Assembly: GCF_017551775.1 (NCBI RefSeq) | Contig: NZ_JAFZKX010000035.1 | Location: forward strand, 1-49,811 | Reading direction: 5' to 3' | Origin: Fibrobacter sp. | GTDB lineage: Bacteria; Fibrobacterota; Fibrobacteria; Fibrobacterales; Fibrobacteraceae | DNA: 49,811 nucleotides | Shown here: positions 1-7,604 of the stretch, piece by piece | Numbering within the stretch: position 1 is the first letter of the stretch | How the letters are laid out: the number at the start of each line of letters is the position of its first letter | Program-made: the position numbers and the translations under genes | The notes under the pieces: generated by a model | Database searches by the model: none | What the model saw: the letters and a program-made list of their open reading frames with translations, nothing else | Told to the model about the DNA's origin: nothing

Positions 1-88
1 GCCAAGTAAGGACTTTTGCAGGTGGCAGATTGACGTGCGTGCCCTTGCACGCCGCTAGTATTGTAGGGCTACGCCCGTATATGAAGAA

Positions 89-117
89 CCGCCGGCTTCG
101 CCGGCGGGTCCCTTTTT
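89..117 (+). terminator. Rho-independent terminator of a gene left of the window
   Basis: An 8-bp G+C stem (CCGCCGGC / GCCGGCGG, loop TTC) is followed by a run of six T on the plus strand. It would end a plus-strand gene lying left of the window. Bases 1-9 (GCC AAG TAA) could be that gene's last codons, but this cannot be shown. Two smaller hairpins precede it, at 37-52 (GCGTGC/GCACGC) and 66-76 (GGGC/GCCC). I see no gene in bases 1-137. Confidence 0.7.
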
Positions 118-137
118 TGCTCGTTATTTTTGTTAGT

Positions 138-1043
138 TTATGCGGAAATGAGCAGCGCGATGAGGCCGAGGAACATTCCGACCTTTACGGCGGTTTGTGC
201 CTTTCTGTATTTCTGACGGTGCGCCTGTACGAGCACGTAGGCAAAGCAGGGCGTGAGCGTTATTCCCGTGAGAATCAGGAAGAGCGGTGGGTAGTTGTTC
301 CCGAACACCTTGTCCATGTAGAACACTGGAAGCGGCAGCGAGATCCAGGTAAAGACGATTATGGCGCCGGCAAGCCTGTGGGCTGTCGCCGAGCCTGCGA
401 TAAGCGGGAACGTCATGATGCCTGCCTTCAGGTCTCCGGTTTCGTCTTCCAGGTCCTTGTAGATTTCGCGTGCGGTCGTGAGCAAGAATGCGAAGGGGAT
501 TGCAGGGATAATCGCCCAGATATAATTTTCCGGGTTCGGATTCCTTGTATTAAAAAGGAAGTGCATCATGGCCAGAAGCAGGGGAGTCGTGCAGAGGAAG
601 GCGACCGTCATGTTCTTCAGGAGCGGGATATGCTTGAGCCACTTGTTGTAGGCCATCAGGAGCAGGCCCAGCACCGGGAAGAACAGCACGAGCGGAAATG
701 ATTCAAGTCCGAAGAGGAGCATCAGGACGAACAGGGTAATCCAGGTGATGCGAGCGGCCTTTACCGAAACTTTCCCGGTCACAAGCGGACGTTCCGGGCG
801 GTTCATCTTGTCGCTTTCCAGGTCCAGGATGTCGTTCTGGATGTTCGCGAACCCGATGGCGAATGCAAATGCGAGCGCCTGAATGAAGACAAGCCGCCAG
901 TTGATCCAATCCAAATCAGAATTGCAGTCGTCCGGTATGAAATAGGAACTTGGGAAATTGAGCAGCACATACCCGACCACAAGCGTGATTATCGCAATCA
1001 CGATATTGACGGGGCGGGTCATCTTGAAGAGCGCTTCAAACAT
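138..1043 (-). CDS. UbiA-family prenyltransferase
   Basis: An integral-membrane prenyltransferase of 301 aa that would move a polyprenyl group from its diphosphate to an acceptor. Both Asp-rich Mg/diphosphate motifs are visible: NDxxDxxxD at residues 70-78, and a second one (D197, D200, D204) in REIYKDLEDETGD. About eight or nine hydrophobic segments surround them, and the length is normal for the family. The acceptor is not certain: a menaquinone precursor (MenA-like), a heme or geranylgeranylglycerol phosphate are all possible. The compact form resembles proteins often annotated as geranylgeranylglycerol-phosphate geranylgeranyltransferase in FCB bacteria. The gene stands alone. A TATATTTG box lies 6 nt before ATG and no Shine-Dalgarno is visible, so the mRNA may be leaderless. 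The family is certain; the substrate is unknown. Confidence 0.85.
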   Translation of the reverse strand: MFEALFKMTRPVNIVIAIITLVVGYVLLNFPSSYFIPDDCNSDLDWINWRLVFIQALAFAFAIGFANIQNDILDLESDKMNRPERPLVTGKVSVKAARITWITLFVLMLLFGLESFPLVLFFPVLGLLLMAYNKWLKHIPLLKNMTVAFLCTTPLLLAMMHFLFNTRNPNPENYIWAIIPAIPFAFLLTTAREIYKDLEDETGDLKAGIMTFPLIAGSATAHRLAGAIIVFTWISLPLPVFYMDKVFGNNYPPLFLILTGITLTPCFAYVLVQAHRQKYRKAQTAVKVGMFLGLIALLISA

Positions 1044-1049
1044 CGGCTA

Positions 1050-1057
1050 CAAATATA
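1050..1057 (-). promoter_or_regulatory. -10 box, near-leaderless promoter of the UbiA-family gene
   Basis: The minus strand reads TATATTTG here, with 6 nt between it and the ATG at 1043. The expected transcription start is at or within a few bases of the start codon. The -35 region would lie inside the terminator hairpin of the upstream tRNA gene. Confidence 0.55.
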
Positions 1058-1062
1058 AAAAG

Positions 1063-1091
1063 AAAAATCCGGTTTTTGAACCGGATTTTTT
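1063..1091 (-). terminator. Terminator of the initiator tRNA gene
   Basis: A 12-bp perfect stem (1063-1074 with 1079-1090, loop TTTG) has A/T outer pairs, so its minus-strand 3' arm forms the T-tract. It sits directly 3' of the tRNA and directly 5' of the -10 box of the UbiA gene. Confidence 0.8.
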
Positions 1092-1093
1092 AG

Positions 1094-1167
<74 letters not shown>

Positions 1168-1181
1168 TCGAGGTAAGCCCA

Positions 1182-1210
1182 TATATAGAAATATGAGCCC
1201 GATTTGTCAA
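1182..1210 (-). promoter_or_regulatory. Sigma-70-type promoter of tRNA-fMet
   Basis: The minus strand has a perfect TTGACA (1210-1205), a 17-bp spacer and TATATA (1187-1182). The expected start point is near 1175, about 8 nt before the mature tRNA end. This is the clearest consensus promoter in the window. Confidence 0.85.
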
Positions 1211-1299
1211 GGGCAAAACAGCAAATTATGCGAAATTACGCTGAAAACCGCAATTCGGTGAAAAGCGCGCGCTTTCGCGAATATGGCCTGTGTGCGTGG

Positions 1300-2454
1300 T
1301 TACACGAATTTTTTCAGGATGTGCTTGCTGGCGACGAAGTAGTCGATACCGCTGATGATGGTAATCGCGGTGATGACTCCCATGACGGTCATCGGGAACA
1401 CGTCCCAGATGCTGTCGAATCCCGGAATGAGGACTCGCACCGGGTCGATGGCGCCGAGGAGGATGGCGACGATGCCGATTCCCTGAAGGGCTGTTTTCCA
1501 CTTGCCGCTACGGCGTGCGGGCATGATAAGGCCTTCGCTTGCGGCGAGCGTGCGGAGCGTTTCCACGCTGGATTCGCGGAAGTAGATGAGGGCTACCATC
1601 CACACGGGGGCATATCCCGTCGCGATGAAGCACATGAAAATCGTCATGTTCGAAATCTTGTCGCTGAATGGGTCGAGGTACTTGCCGAGCGTGCTCACTT
1701 CGCCCATCTTGCGGGCGAGTTTTCCGTCGAGGAAGTCGGTAAGCATGAACCCGAGCACCATGATAAGCGCGAGGCTCTTGAACACGATGCTGTTGTTGCT
1801 GTAGTCCAGGTCGTTGTCGTAGAAGAACACCCAGAGGAAGAACGGGGTCAGCACGATGCGGCTCATGGTGAGCTGCGATGCGAGGGAAAGCGGCTTGCGG
1901 TGAGCGGGGTCGCGGTAGTACCAGTAGGCATACGCAGCGGTGGAGGCGAGGATAAGCAGGATGGAGGTGACCATCGCAATCTGCTGGTAGTCCTCGAGGT
2001 TCAGCAGGTACACGCCCATCGTGATGGTAATCGAGATGTTCGCGAGTTTGCTCCAGCGCCTCTTGCGCGGCAGGGATTTACCTTCGCGCAGCACCCCGAG
2101 CGAGAACAGCGAATGCGCAATCAGTCGGGCGAGCAAGAAAACGCAGCCCACGGCGAGCAACTTCTCGGCCTGTTCGTTCTGCAGGAGGTTGCGCACAAAA
2201 ATGCTCGTCATGACTACGAAGGAAAGCGCGCCGTCGATGATGTTCAGCCAAAGCCTGTAATAGGGCTTCTCGATTTCTTGAGCGCGGAGCTGGTACAGGT
2301 TGACCCAGCCCATTATGAGGGCGATACCTACGAATGCGCATGCGGTTTTGTCCATGCCATTCCATATGAAGATTATAACGCATACGAAAACGAGTGCCCT
2401 GAGGACGCTCCAAACGCGCGACCTGAATCGAACATCGGATGTGTTTTCGGTCAT
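1300..2454 (-). CDS. CDP-alcohol phosphatidyltransferase family protein (PgsA-like)
   Basis: A membrane enzyme of 384 aa that would transfer a phosphatidyl group from CDP-diacylglycerol to an alcohol, most likely glycerol 3-phosphate in phosphatidylglycerol synthesis. The family signature D-G-x2-A-R-x8-G-x3-D-x3-D is complete (D243, G244, A247, R248, G257, D261, D265). The PgsA-like domain starts near residue 195 with the typical LTMSRIVLTP segment. About 190 extra N-terminal residues with several membrane segments are unusual, since plain PgsA has about 180-200 aa. Its ATG overlaps the recN stop by 4 nt (ATGA), which implies translational coupling. The alcohol acceptor is inferred from overall resemblance only. 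Confidence 0.85.
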   Translation of the reverse strand: MTENTSDVRFRSRVWSVLRALVFVCVIIFIWNGMDKTACAFVGIALIMGWVNLYQLRAQEIEKPYYRLWLNIIDGALSFVVMTSIFVRNLLQNEQAEKLLAVGCVFLLARLIAHSLFSLGVLREGKSLPRKRRWSKLANISITITMGVYLLNLEDYQQIAMVTSILLILASTAAYAYWYYRDPAHRKPLSLASQLTMSRIVLTPFFLWVFFYDNDLDYSNNSIVFKSLALIMVLGFMLTDFLDGKLARKMGEVSTLGKYLDPFSDKISNMTIFMCFIATGYAPVWMVALIYFRESSVETLRTLAASEGLIMPARRSGKWKTALQGIGIVAILLGAIDPVRVLIPGFDSIWDVFPMTVMGVITAITIISGIDYFVASKHILKKFV

Positions 2455-4100
2455 TGGTTCTTCTCCAAAAGTTGCTTGGCGTGCTCACGCACGGTTTCAG
2501 AATTGTCTCCCAGCATACGGACCAGTTCTTCGATACGTCCGCTGTTGTCGAGGTCGGTGACAGACGTGTAGGTACGTCCTTCCACAACCTGCTTGCTTAC
2601 CGACAGCTGGTTCTTTGCGCGGCTTGCGACCTGGTGCAGGTGGGTAATCGTGAGCACCTGGTGGTGCTTGCCCAGATTCTTGAGCGCTTCGCCGATGCTG
2701 TTGCCGATTTCGCCGCTGATGCCGGAATCGACTTCATCGAAAATGAGGAGCGGTACCTTGTCGAGTTCCGCCATGACGCTCTTGATGGCAAGGAGCACGC
2801 GGGAAAGTTCACCGCCGGATACCGCCTTCTGCAGGCTCTTCGCGCCTTCACCGGGGTTCGGCGCGAGCGTGAATTCAATCTTGTCGACACCGTTCGGCGT
2901 GAAATCCTGCGGCGCGATGCTCGTCTTGAAAACGGCCTTCGGCATCCCGAGGGTACGGAGTATCCCCTGTACGGCGCCGTCGAATCGGAGGGCGGCTTCG
3001 GTGCGCTTTTCGGTAAGGCGCTTTGCGGCCTGGTCCATCGCGGCCTTGTGCTTTTCCATCTGGCGGGAAAGTTCCTCGATGTCGGCGTCGAGATTCTCGA
3101 GGCTCTCGAGTTCCTGCCTGCGCTGCTCCGTAAGCGCGATAAGGCCCGCGACATCGGTGCGGTACTTGCGCTTGAGTTTCTGGATGGCAGCGATGCGCGC
3201 GTTGGCGCGGTCGATCTCGGCGGGCGAGAGCGACTTCGCGGGCGAAAGCCGCAGCAAATCCTTGCAGATGCTTTCGAACGGGTCGGCGACTTCGGTAAGC
3301 GTGTTCAGCGTGTCTTCGTAGTGCGGGATGCGCGAGGCGAGCGTGCGCATCTTCGCCTGCAGAATCTGTACCTGATCCAGGAGCCCGTTGTCGCCACCGA
3401 GCAGTCCTTGAATATCGTTGATGCAGTGGCGTTCCGTTTCACCCTTGCTCGCTATGTTGACCTTCTCTTCGAGTTCTTCTTCTTCGCCTTCGCGGAGGGC
3501 GGCTTTCGAAAGTTCGTCGTACTGGAACTTGAGAAAGTCCTTCTGGGCGGCAAGTTCGGTGGCCTTGTTCTTGGTTCCCTCGATCTTGTCGAGAATGCTG
3601 TTCCAGGCGTTCCAGGATGCGGTATATTCCGCAAGGAGGCTGCCGTTGCCCGCATAGTCGTCGAGCATCTGGGCGTGCGTGCGCGTGTCGCGGAGCAGGA
3701 TCTGTTCGCTCTGGCCGTGCATCTGTATCAGGTGCTCGCCCAGGTTTTGCAAGTCGGCGAGGTTCACGACGCTTCCGCCCACGCGGGTGCGTCCCTTGCC
3801 GTTTTCGAGGATTTCGCGGCGAATCACGAGCTCGTCATCGCTGTCGATGCCCATTTCATCGAGAATCTGCTTGACCTTCGGCTCGTTGCTTATGTCGAAT
3901 ATGCCCTCGATGACCGCCTTTTCTTCGCCGGTACGGACCATCGAAGCCTGCGCCTTGTCACCGCATACCATGCGGAGCGCCTTCAAGAGAACGGACTTGC
4001 CGGCACCGGTTTCGCCGGTAATGGCGGTAAAACCCTCGTGGAAGGGGACTTCTGCGTGCGAGATTAGCGCAAACGAATCTATGGAAAGCTGCTTTAACAT
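2451..4100 (-). CDS. recN: DNA repair protein RecN
   Basis: An SMC-like ATPase that acts at DNA double-strand breaks. The 549-aa protein has a Walker A motif, GETGAGKS, at residues 29-36, a long central coiled-coil region rich in Glu, Lys and Leu (about 150-370), and a Walker B motif, LLIFDEVDSGISGEIG, from residue 451, followed by ITHLHQVA. The length matches the family. I chose the ATG at 4100 because RecN proteins begin MLxxLxIxxFALI. An in-frame TTG at 4130 would lie upstream of the -10 box TAATTTTC (5 nt before this ATG). It is followed by the overlapping pgsA-like gene. Confidence 0.95.
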   Translation of the reverse strand: MLKQLSIDSFALISHAEVPFHEGFTAITGETGAGKSVLLKALRMVCGDKAQASMVRTGEEKAVIEGIFDISNEPKVKQILDEMGIDSDDELVIRREILENGKGRTRVGGSVVNLADLQNLGEHLIQMHGQSEQILLRDTRTHAQMLDDYAGNGSLLAEYTASWNAWNSILDKIEGTKNKATELAAQKDFLKFQYDELSKAALREGEEEELEEKVNIASKGETERHCINDIQGLLGGDNGLLDQVQILQAKMRTLASRIPHYEDTLNTLTEVADPFESICKDLLRLSPAKSLSPAEIDRANARIAAIQKLKRKYRTDVAGLIALTEQRRQELESLENLDADIEELSRQMEKHKAAMDQAAKRLTEKRTEAALRFDGAVQGILRTLGMPKAVFKTSIAPQDFTPNGVDKIEFTLAPNPGEGAKSLQKAVSGGELSRVLLAIKSVMAELDKVPLLIFDEVDSGISGEIGNSIGEALKNLGKHHQVLTITHLHQVASRAKNQLSVSKQVVEGRTYTSVTDLDNSGRIEELVRMLGDNSETVREHAKQLLEKNQ

Positions 4101-4105
4101 GGTAA

Positions 4106-4113
4106 GAAAATTA
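4106..4113 (-). promoter_or_regulatory. -10 box, leaderless-type promoter of recN
   Basis: TAATTTTC on the minus strand ends 5 nt before the recN ATG, and no Shine-Dalgarno is present. The spacing matches several other genes in this window. Confidence 0.5.
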
Positions 4114-4141
4114 GCAAATCCAAGTGTCAAAAATAGACACT

Positions 4142-4897
4142 TTACTTTTCGAATTCAATCACGCTCCTGTAAATCGGGCGGCCTTCCTTCCGGTACTTGC
4201 GTTCGAAACCGGTGGTGATGCCCTCGGTGGGCTCAGCCGTATTGCGGACAAGAACCTTGCAGGTGGGGAATGCGTCGAAGGTCTCGAGCGCAATCTCGTT
4301 GTATTCCTTGTGGTCGGTTCCCCAGTAGAATATGCGCTTGCCGGGCTTGAGGCAGCGGGCCACTTCGGTCAAAAAGTCGGGGCGCAGCAGGCGGTTCTTG
4401 TGGTGGCGTTCCTTGGGCCACGGGTCGGGGAAGTACATGTGGAAAGCGTCGACGGTGTTGCTCTTGACGCAGTCGCGCAAGAAGTAGAAAACGTCACCGC
4501 GGAGCATGGCGGCGTTGCCCTGGTCGATTACGCCGCGCTTGGTCATGCGCTCGACCGCAAATGCGGCCCAGGTGTAATCCCATTCGCTACCCATGATGAA
4601 GTAGTCGGGGTGCTTCTCGGCGTAGTCCGTCATGAAGTTGCCCTTGCCGCTGCCGATTTCCACTTCGATGTGCCCGTTCTCGTTAGGGAACATGTCTTTC
4701 CAGTTGAAGTCGAGCGTGTGCGGCTTGCCGTCTTCAGTCTTGATGGGCTTGCGGTCGCCGTTCGTGCGGAACACGTAGTGCCAGAGGCCCTTCTGTTCGG
4801 GGTCGGCCTTCAGGTCGCGGTAGAATTCCGGAATGACGACCTCTTTCGGGTCCTTCTCTTCGTTATCGTTCAAAATTTCGCTTTTTTCTTCTGTCAT
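4142..4897 (-). CDS. trmB: tRNA (guanine-N7-)-methyltransferase TrmB
   Basis: An S-adenosylmethionine-dependent methylase that would make m7G46 in tRNA. The 251-aa protein shows the SAM-binding loop VEIGSGKGNF, the family signature HMYFPDPWPKERHHKNRL and the later GTDHKEY. I chose the ATG at 4897 because a GGAAGA Shine-Dalgarno sits 6 nt upstream and because the next in-frame ATG (4945) would overlap the upstream gene. An acidic 40-residue N-terminal extension precedes the catalytic core. It follows the RNase Z-like gene with a 40-nt gap, so the two tRNA-processing genes are probably cotranscribed. Confidence 0.93.
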   Translation of the reverse strand: MTEEKSEILNDNEEKDPKEVVIPEFYRDLKADPEQKGLWHYVFRTNGDRKPIKTEDGKPHTLDFNWKDMFPNENGHIEVEIGSGKGNFMTDYAEKHPDYFIMGSEWDYTWAAFAVERMTKRGVIDQGNAAMLRGDVFYFLRDCVKSNTVDAFHMYFPDPWPKERHHKNRLLRPDFLTEVARCLKPGKRIFYWGTDHKEYNEIALETFDAFPTCKVLVRNTAEPTEGITTGFERKYRKEGRPIYRSVIEFEK

Positions 4898-4937
4898 AAA
4901 TTCTTCCAAATCGCGGCGTGTGATGTGGCACTCCACA

Positions 4938-5828
4938 TTACACAAACGCCACTACCTTCTCTTTGAATTTTTCGGGGATGGCCTTCTTGAGGGATTCCTG
5001 GATGTACTTCTCGGAATACTTCATCGAGAAATGGCTCAGGATAATCTGTTCGCACTTGACTTCGTCCCCAAGTTCGTTCAGGGCGCGCACAATGTGGTCG
5101 AGGTGCGTGTGGCCCTTCTTGCGGCTCATGGCCTCGTCTTCGGGGGCGATGAACGTGCATTCGGTGACGAGCACCTTCGACTGGAAAATGCTCTTGTTCT
5201 CGAGCAGGCTTTCGCCGAGGCAGTCTCCCGTAAAACTCAGCAGCGGTTCGTAAACTTCACGCGTGATTTCCACGCCGGCCTGCCGGAGCTTTATGATTTC
5301 GTCGGCGCTCTTGCCGAGGAATTCGTCTTTCAGTTTCTTCTTGTGCAGAAGGACGGTGGCGCCCAGCGCGGGAACCGAATGCTTCACGCTGAACGGTTCG
5401 AGAACGAGATCCTTGCGGTACTGGAGCGCAATCCGTTCACCCGCCCTTACGGGTACGATTTCGGGGTACTGGAACTTGGCTTCGCTCACGCCCTCGAAAA
5501 GCGCTTCGGCTTTTATCCAGTGCCTTGCACCGTCGCAGATGGCTTCGGGTATGTAGTAGATGCTGTCGCGTTCCACTCCCATCATCTTGCGCAGGCTGTG
5601 GTGACGCATGAGGCAGCGGGCGTGGTCGCCGTGCGCATGCGTGAGGAACACGTGGTCGAGGGGTGTTGCCGAGAGCGGACATTCGCCCATATCGACGCAG
5701 AAGTTCAACTCGGGGAACTGCATGTAGGTCGCAAGCCCCGAAATAGAAAATCCTTGCACGCCGGAACAGGCCGCCTTGAGGTGAACCTGCTTGAGCGCAT
5801 TGTGTATGTACTTGCTTTCTGTCGTCAC
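4938..5828 (-). CDS. Metallo-beta-lactamase-fold hydrolase, RNase Z-like
   Basis: A 296-aa metallohydrolase with the zinc motif H64-A-H66-G-D68-H69 in FLTHAHGDHA. Further candidate ligands are FTGD near residue 200, TEC and the late HTHLDH. The C-terminal LSHFSMKY resembles the HxSxRY segment of tRNase Z. The likely role is 3' trimming of tRNA precursors, consistent with trmB next door. It lacks an obvious exosite arm, so a related MBL hydrolase cannot be excluded. The start codon is GTG at 5828 and no strong Shine-Dalgarno is visible. Confidence 0.75.
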   Translation of the reverse strand: MTTESKYIHNALKQVHLKAACSGVQGFSISGLATYMQFPELNFCVDMGECPLSATPLDHVFLTHAHGDHARCLMRHHSLRKMMGVERDSIYYIPEAICDGARHWIKAEALFEGVSEAKFQYPEIVPVRAGERIALQYRKDLVLEPFSVKHSVPALGATVLLHKKKLKDEFLGKSADEIIKLRQAGVEITREVYEPLLSFTGDCLGESLLENKSIFQSKVLVTECTFIAPEDEAMSRKKGHTHLDHIVRALNELGDEVKCEQIILSHFSMKYSEKYIQESLKKAIPEKFKEKVVAFV

Positions 5829-5851
5829 GTTATTTACCGCGACAGAATCTA

Positions 5852-5877
5852 GAAAAAAAGCCGCCTGTTAGGCGGCT
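5852..5877 (-). terminator. Terminator after the lipoprotein gene
   Basis: A stem AGCCGCC/GGCGGCT (5859-5865 with 5871-5877, loop TGTTA) is followed on the minus strand by seven T. It separates the lipoprotein gene at 5900-6505 from the RNase Z-like gene. Confidence 0.85.
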
Positions 5878-5899
5878 GCATTTTCGTTCGGCGCTAGCG

Positions 5900-6505
5900 T
5901 TAGCGGTTGTTTTCGTCCTTTGCCGATTGTATAATCGATTCGAAATCGGAACATTCCATGAGCTCGATGTTGGTACCCATGGCCTTGTTTCTCGTTCTGG
6001 CGTTGCCCTTCTTTTCGGGGACGCGGAAGCAGAAGTAGTACGTACCGCCGAGGTCGGTCGGGATACCCATCTTGAATACGCGGATTCTTTCCTTGGAACC
6101 CTTGTTGTAGTAGATCTCGTGGTAGTCGTAAGTGTTCTTGATTTTTTCAAGACGCTTTTCGTTGCTGAAAAGGAGCTCGTTCACGATGGGCCCTTCCAGG
6201 TCGATGGGGAGGGAATTCTGGAAGCGGAGTTCCAGTTTGCCGTTCGTCTTGACAATCGTCGTCTCGCTGGGCTTGATGAGGTAGCGCTGCTGCGGAATGT
6301 TCTTGTACGCCTTGTTGTGAGCCTTGCGGACACCGCACATTTCACGCATATCCGGGTTTTCGGCGAAGTCGATATCGCGGCAGATGGGGGGCAGGTTCGC
6401 GGGGACCTCGAAGTCGTCTCCATTGGAAGATCCGGCGCAGGCGGCGAACAAGGGCAAGGAGGCGAGAATGGTAGTCAGCTTGAGGGCGAATTGTATTGAT
6501 TTCAT
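5900..6505 (-). CDS. Putative lipoprotein, function unknown
   Basis: A 201-aa protein with a type II signal peptide: a Lys start, a hydrophobic stretch and C23 in LFAAC. The mature part begins with a short Gly/Ser/Asp stretch and shows alternating beta-like segments and four further Cys (for example in PPICRDIDF and MREMCGVRK). I recognise no domain. It forms a single-gene unit with its own terminator. TATATTTA lies 4 nt before ATG, suggesting a leaderless mRNA. The GGGGGAG farther upstream lies before this box and so would not be in the transcript. Confidence 0.75.
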   Translation of the reverse strand: MKSIQFALKLTTILASLPLFAACAGSSNGDDFEVPANLPPICRDIDFAENPDMREMCGVRKAHNKAYKNIPQQRYLIKPSETTIVKTNGKLELRFQNSLPIDLEGPIVNELLFSNEKRLEKIKNTYDYHEIYYNKGSKERIRVFKMGIPTDLGGTYYFCFRVPEKKGNARTRNKAMGTNIELMECSDFESIIQSAKDENNR

Positions 6506-6509
6506 GTTA

Positions 6510-6517
6510 TAAATATA
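6510..6517 (-). promoter_or_regulatory. -10 box of the lipoprotein gene at 5900-6505
   Basis: TATATTTA on the minus strand is separated from ATG by only TAAC. This predicts a leaderless transcript. Confidence 0.5.
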
Positions 6518-6733
6518 AATTATCTCCCCCTAAAAACATTTTTTTTCTGATTTTTATAAAAAAAAATTCGTTGAGGGGTGTTCAAGGATGTTCGTCCTCG
6601 ACGGTTGTGATAACAAAAAATTACAAAACGGCTGGTTTTGGGAGGGGTCTTCCAATTTTTTTGGCGATAATGTCTTTACCTGACAAAATAAAATCCTATT
6701 TTTACTCCGTAAGGATTGGGTAAACGGTATAAG

Positions 6734-7540
6734 ATGAATATTTACAGTTGGAACGTGAACGGAATCCGTTCTGCATTAAAGAAAGGATTTGGGGACTGGT
6801 TCAAGTCGACCGCTCCCGATATCCTTTGCTTGCAGGAAGTACGCGCCGAAGAAGAACAGGCCGATGACCTGCAGGTGCCGGACGGTTATTACACGTTCTG
6901 GAATTCGTGCAAGCGCAAGAAGGGCTACAGCGGTGTGGCCGTGTTTTCGCAGATAGAACCGGATGCCGTCAACTATGGTTTTGACATCGAGGAATTCGAC
7001 GAGGAGGGCCGCGTGCTCCAGCTCGTGTTCCCCGACTGGGTCCTGAATTCAATCTATTTCCCGAACGGCGGCTCCGGCGACGACCGCCTGGACTACAAGC
7101 TGCGCTTCTACGATGCGTTCCTTGAGAATTCGATGCGCTGGGTCAAAGACGGCAAGCACGTGCTGACCGTGGGCGACTACAATACCTGCCACAAGGCGAT
7201 TGACATCGCCCGTCCCGAAGAAAACGAGAACGTGAGCGGTTTCTTGCCGATTGAACGCGCCTGGATGGACAAGTACGTGGACAGCGGGTTCGTGGATACG
7301 TTCCGCACGCTGCATCCCGATACGCGTGAAGCCTATTCCTGGTGGAGCAACCGCGGCGGTGCCCGTGCCCGCAACGTGGGGTGGCGCCTGGACTACGCCT
7401 TCGTTGACCAGACCCTCATGCAGAACGTCGTGAGTTCCGAAATCCATCCGAACGTGATGGGATCGGACCATTGCCCGATCAGTATCGAGCTGGAACCTCC
7501 GTTTGCGCCACTGCCGATTAAACCCGCGGATGCGGATTAG
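6734..7540 (+). CDS. xthA: Exodeoxyribonuclease III family protein
   Basis: An AP endonuclease/3' exonuclease of the exonuclease-phosphatase fold for base-excision repair. The 268-aa protein has NVNGIRS at the N terminus, the metal ligand E35 in LQEVRA, VGDYNTCH with the catalytic Asp/Asn, and the final SDHCPISIEL with the Asp-His pair. The length matches E. coli Xth (268 aa). I chose the ATG at 6734, giving MNIYSWNVNG, over a TTG at 6716. A TATTTTTA box at 6698-6705 implies a leader of about 25 nt. It is monocistronic and ends in a bidirectional terminator. Confidence 0.93.
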   Translation: MNIYSWNVNGIRSALKKGFGDWFKSTAPDILCLQEVRAEEEQADDLQVPDGYYTFWNSCKRKKGYSGVAVFSQIEPDAVNYGFDIEEFDEEGRVLQLVFPDWVLNSIYFPNGGSGDDRLDYKLRFYDAFLENSMRWVKDGKHVLTVGDYNTCHKAIDIARPEENENVSGFLPIERAWMDKYVDSGFVDTFRTLHPDTREAYSWWSNRGGARARNVGWRLDYAFVDQTLMQNVVSSEIHPNVMGSDHCPISIELEPPFAPLPIKPADAD

Positions 7541-7566
7541 GCGATAGCTCCAATATTTTGATAAAA

Positions 7567-7596
7567 AGCATGCGGTGCCCTTCCGGCACCGCTTTT
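7567..7596. terminator. Bidirectional terminator between xthA and the MBOAT gene
   Basis: An 8-bp stem GCGGTGCC/GGCACCGC (7572-7579 with 7585-7592) has TTTT on the plus side and a T-rich tract on the minus side. It serves two convergent genes. Confidence 0.8.
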
Positions 7597-7604
7597 GCGT
7601 TCCG

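Noticed and set aside
4101-4130. Upstream TTG start (4130) for recN
   Set aside because: It adds ten residues not found in RecN and would lie upstream of the -10 box; ATG at 4100 gives the family N terminus.
6569-6603. Hairpin CGTTGAGG/CCTCGACG with an 18-nt loop between the lipoprotein gene and xthA
   Set aside because: The stem is 8 bp with one wobble, has no T-tract and no clear promoter in front; it may be chance.
6716-6733. TTG start (6716) for xthA
   Set aside because: AAGGA is only one base from it, and the family starts at the ATG at 6734 (MNIYSWNVNG).
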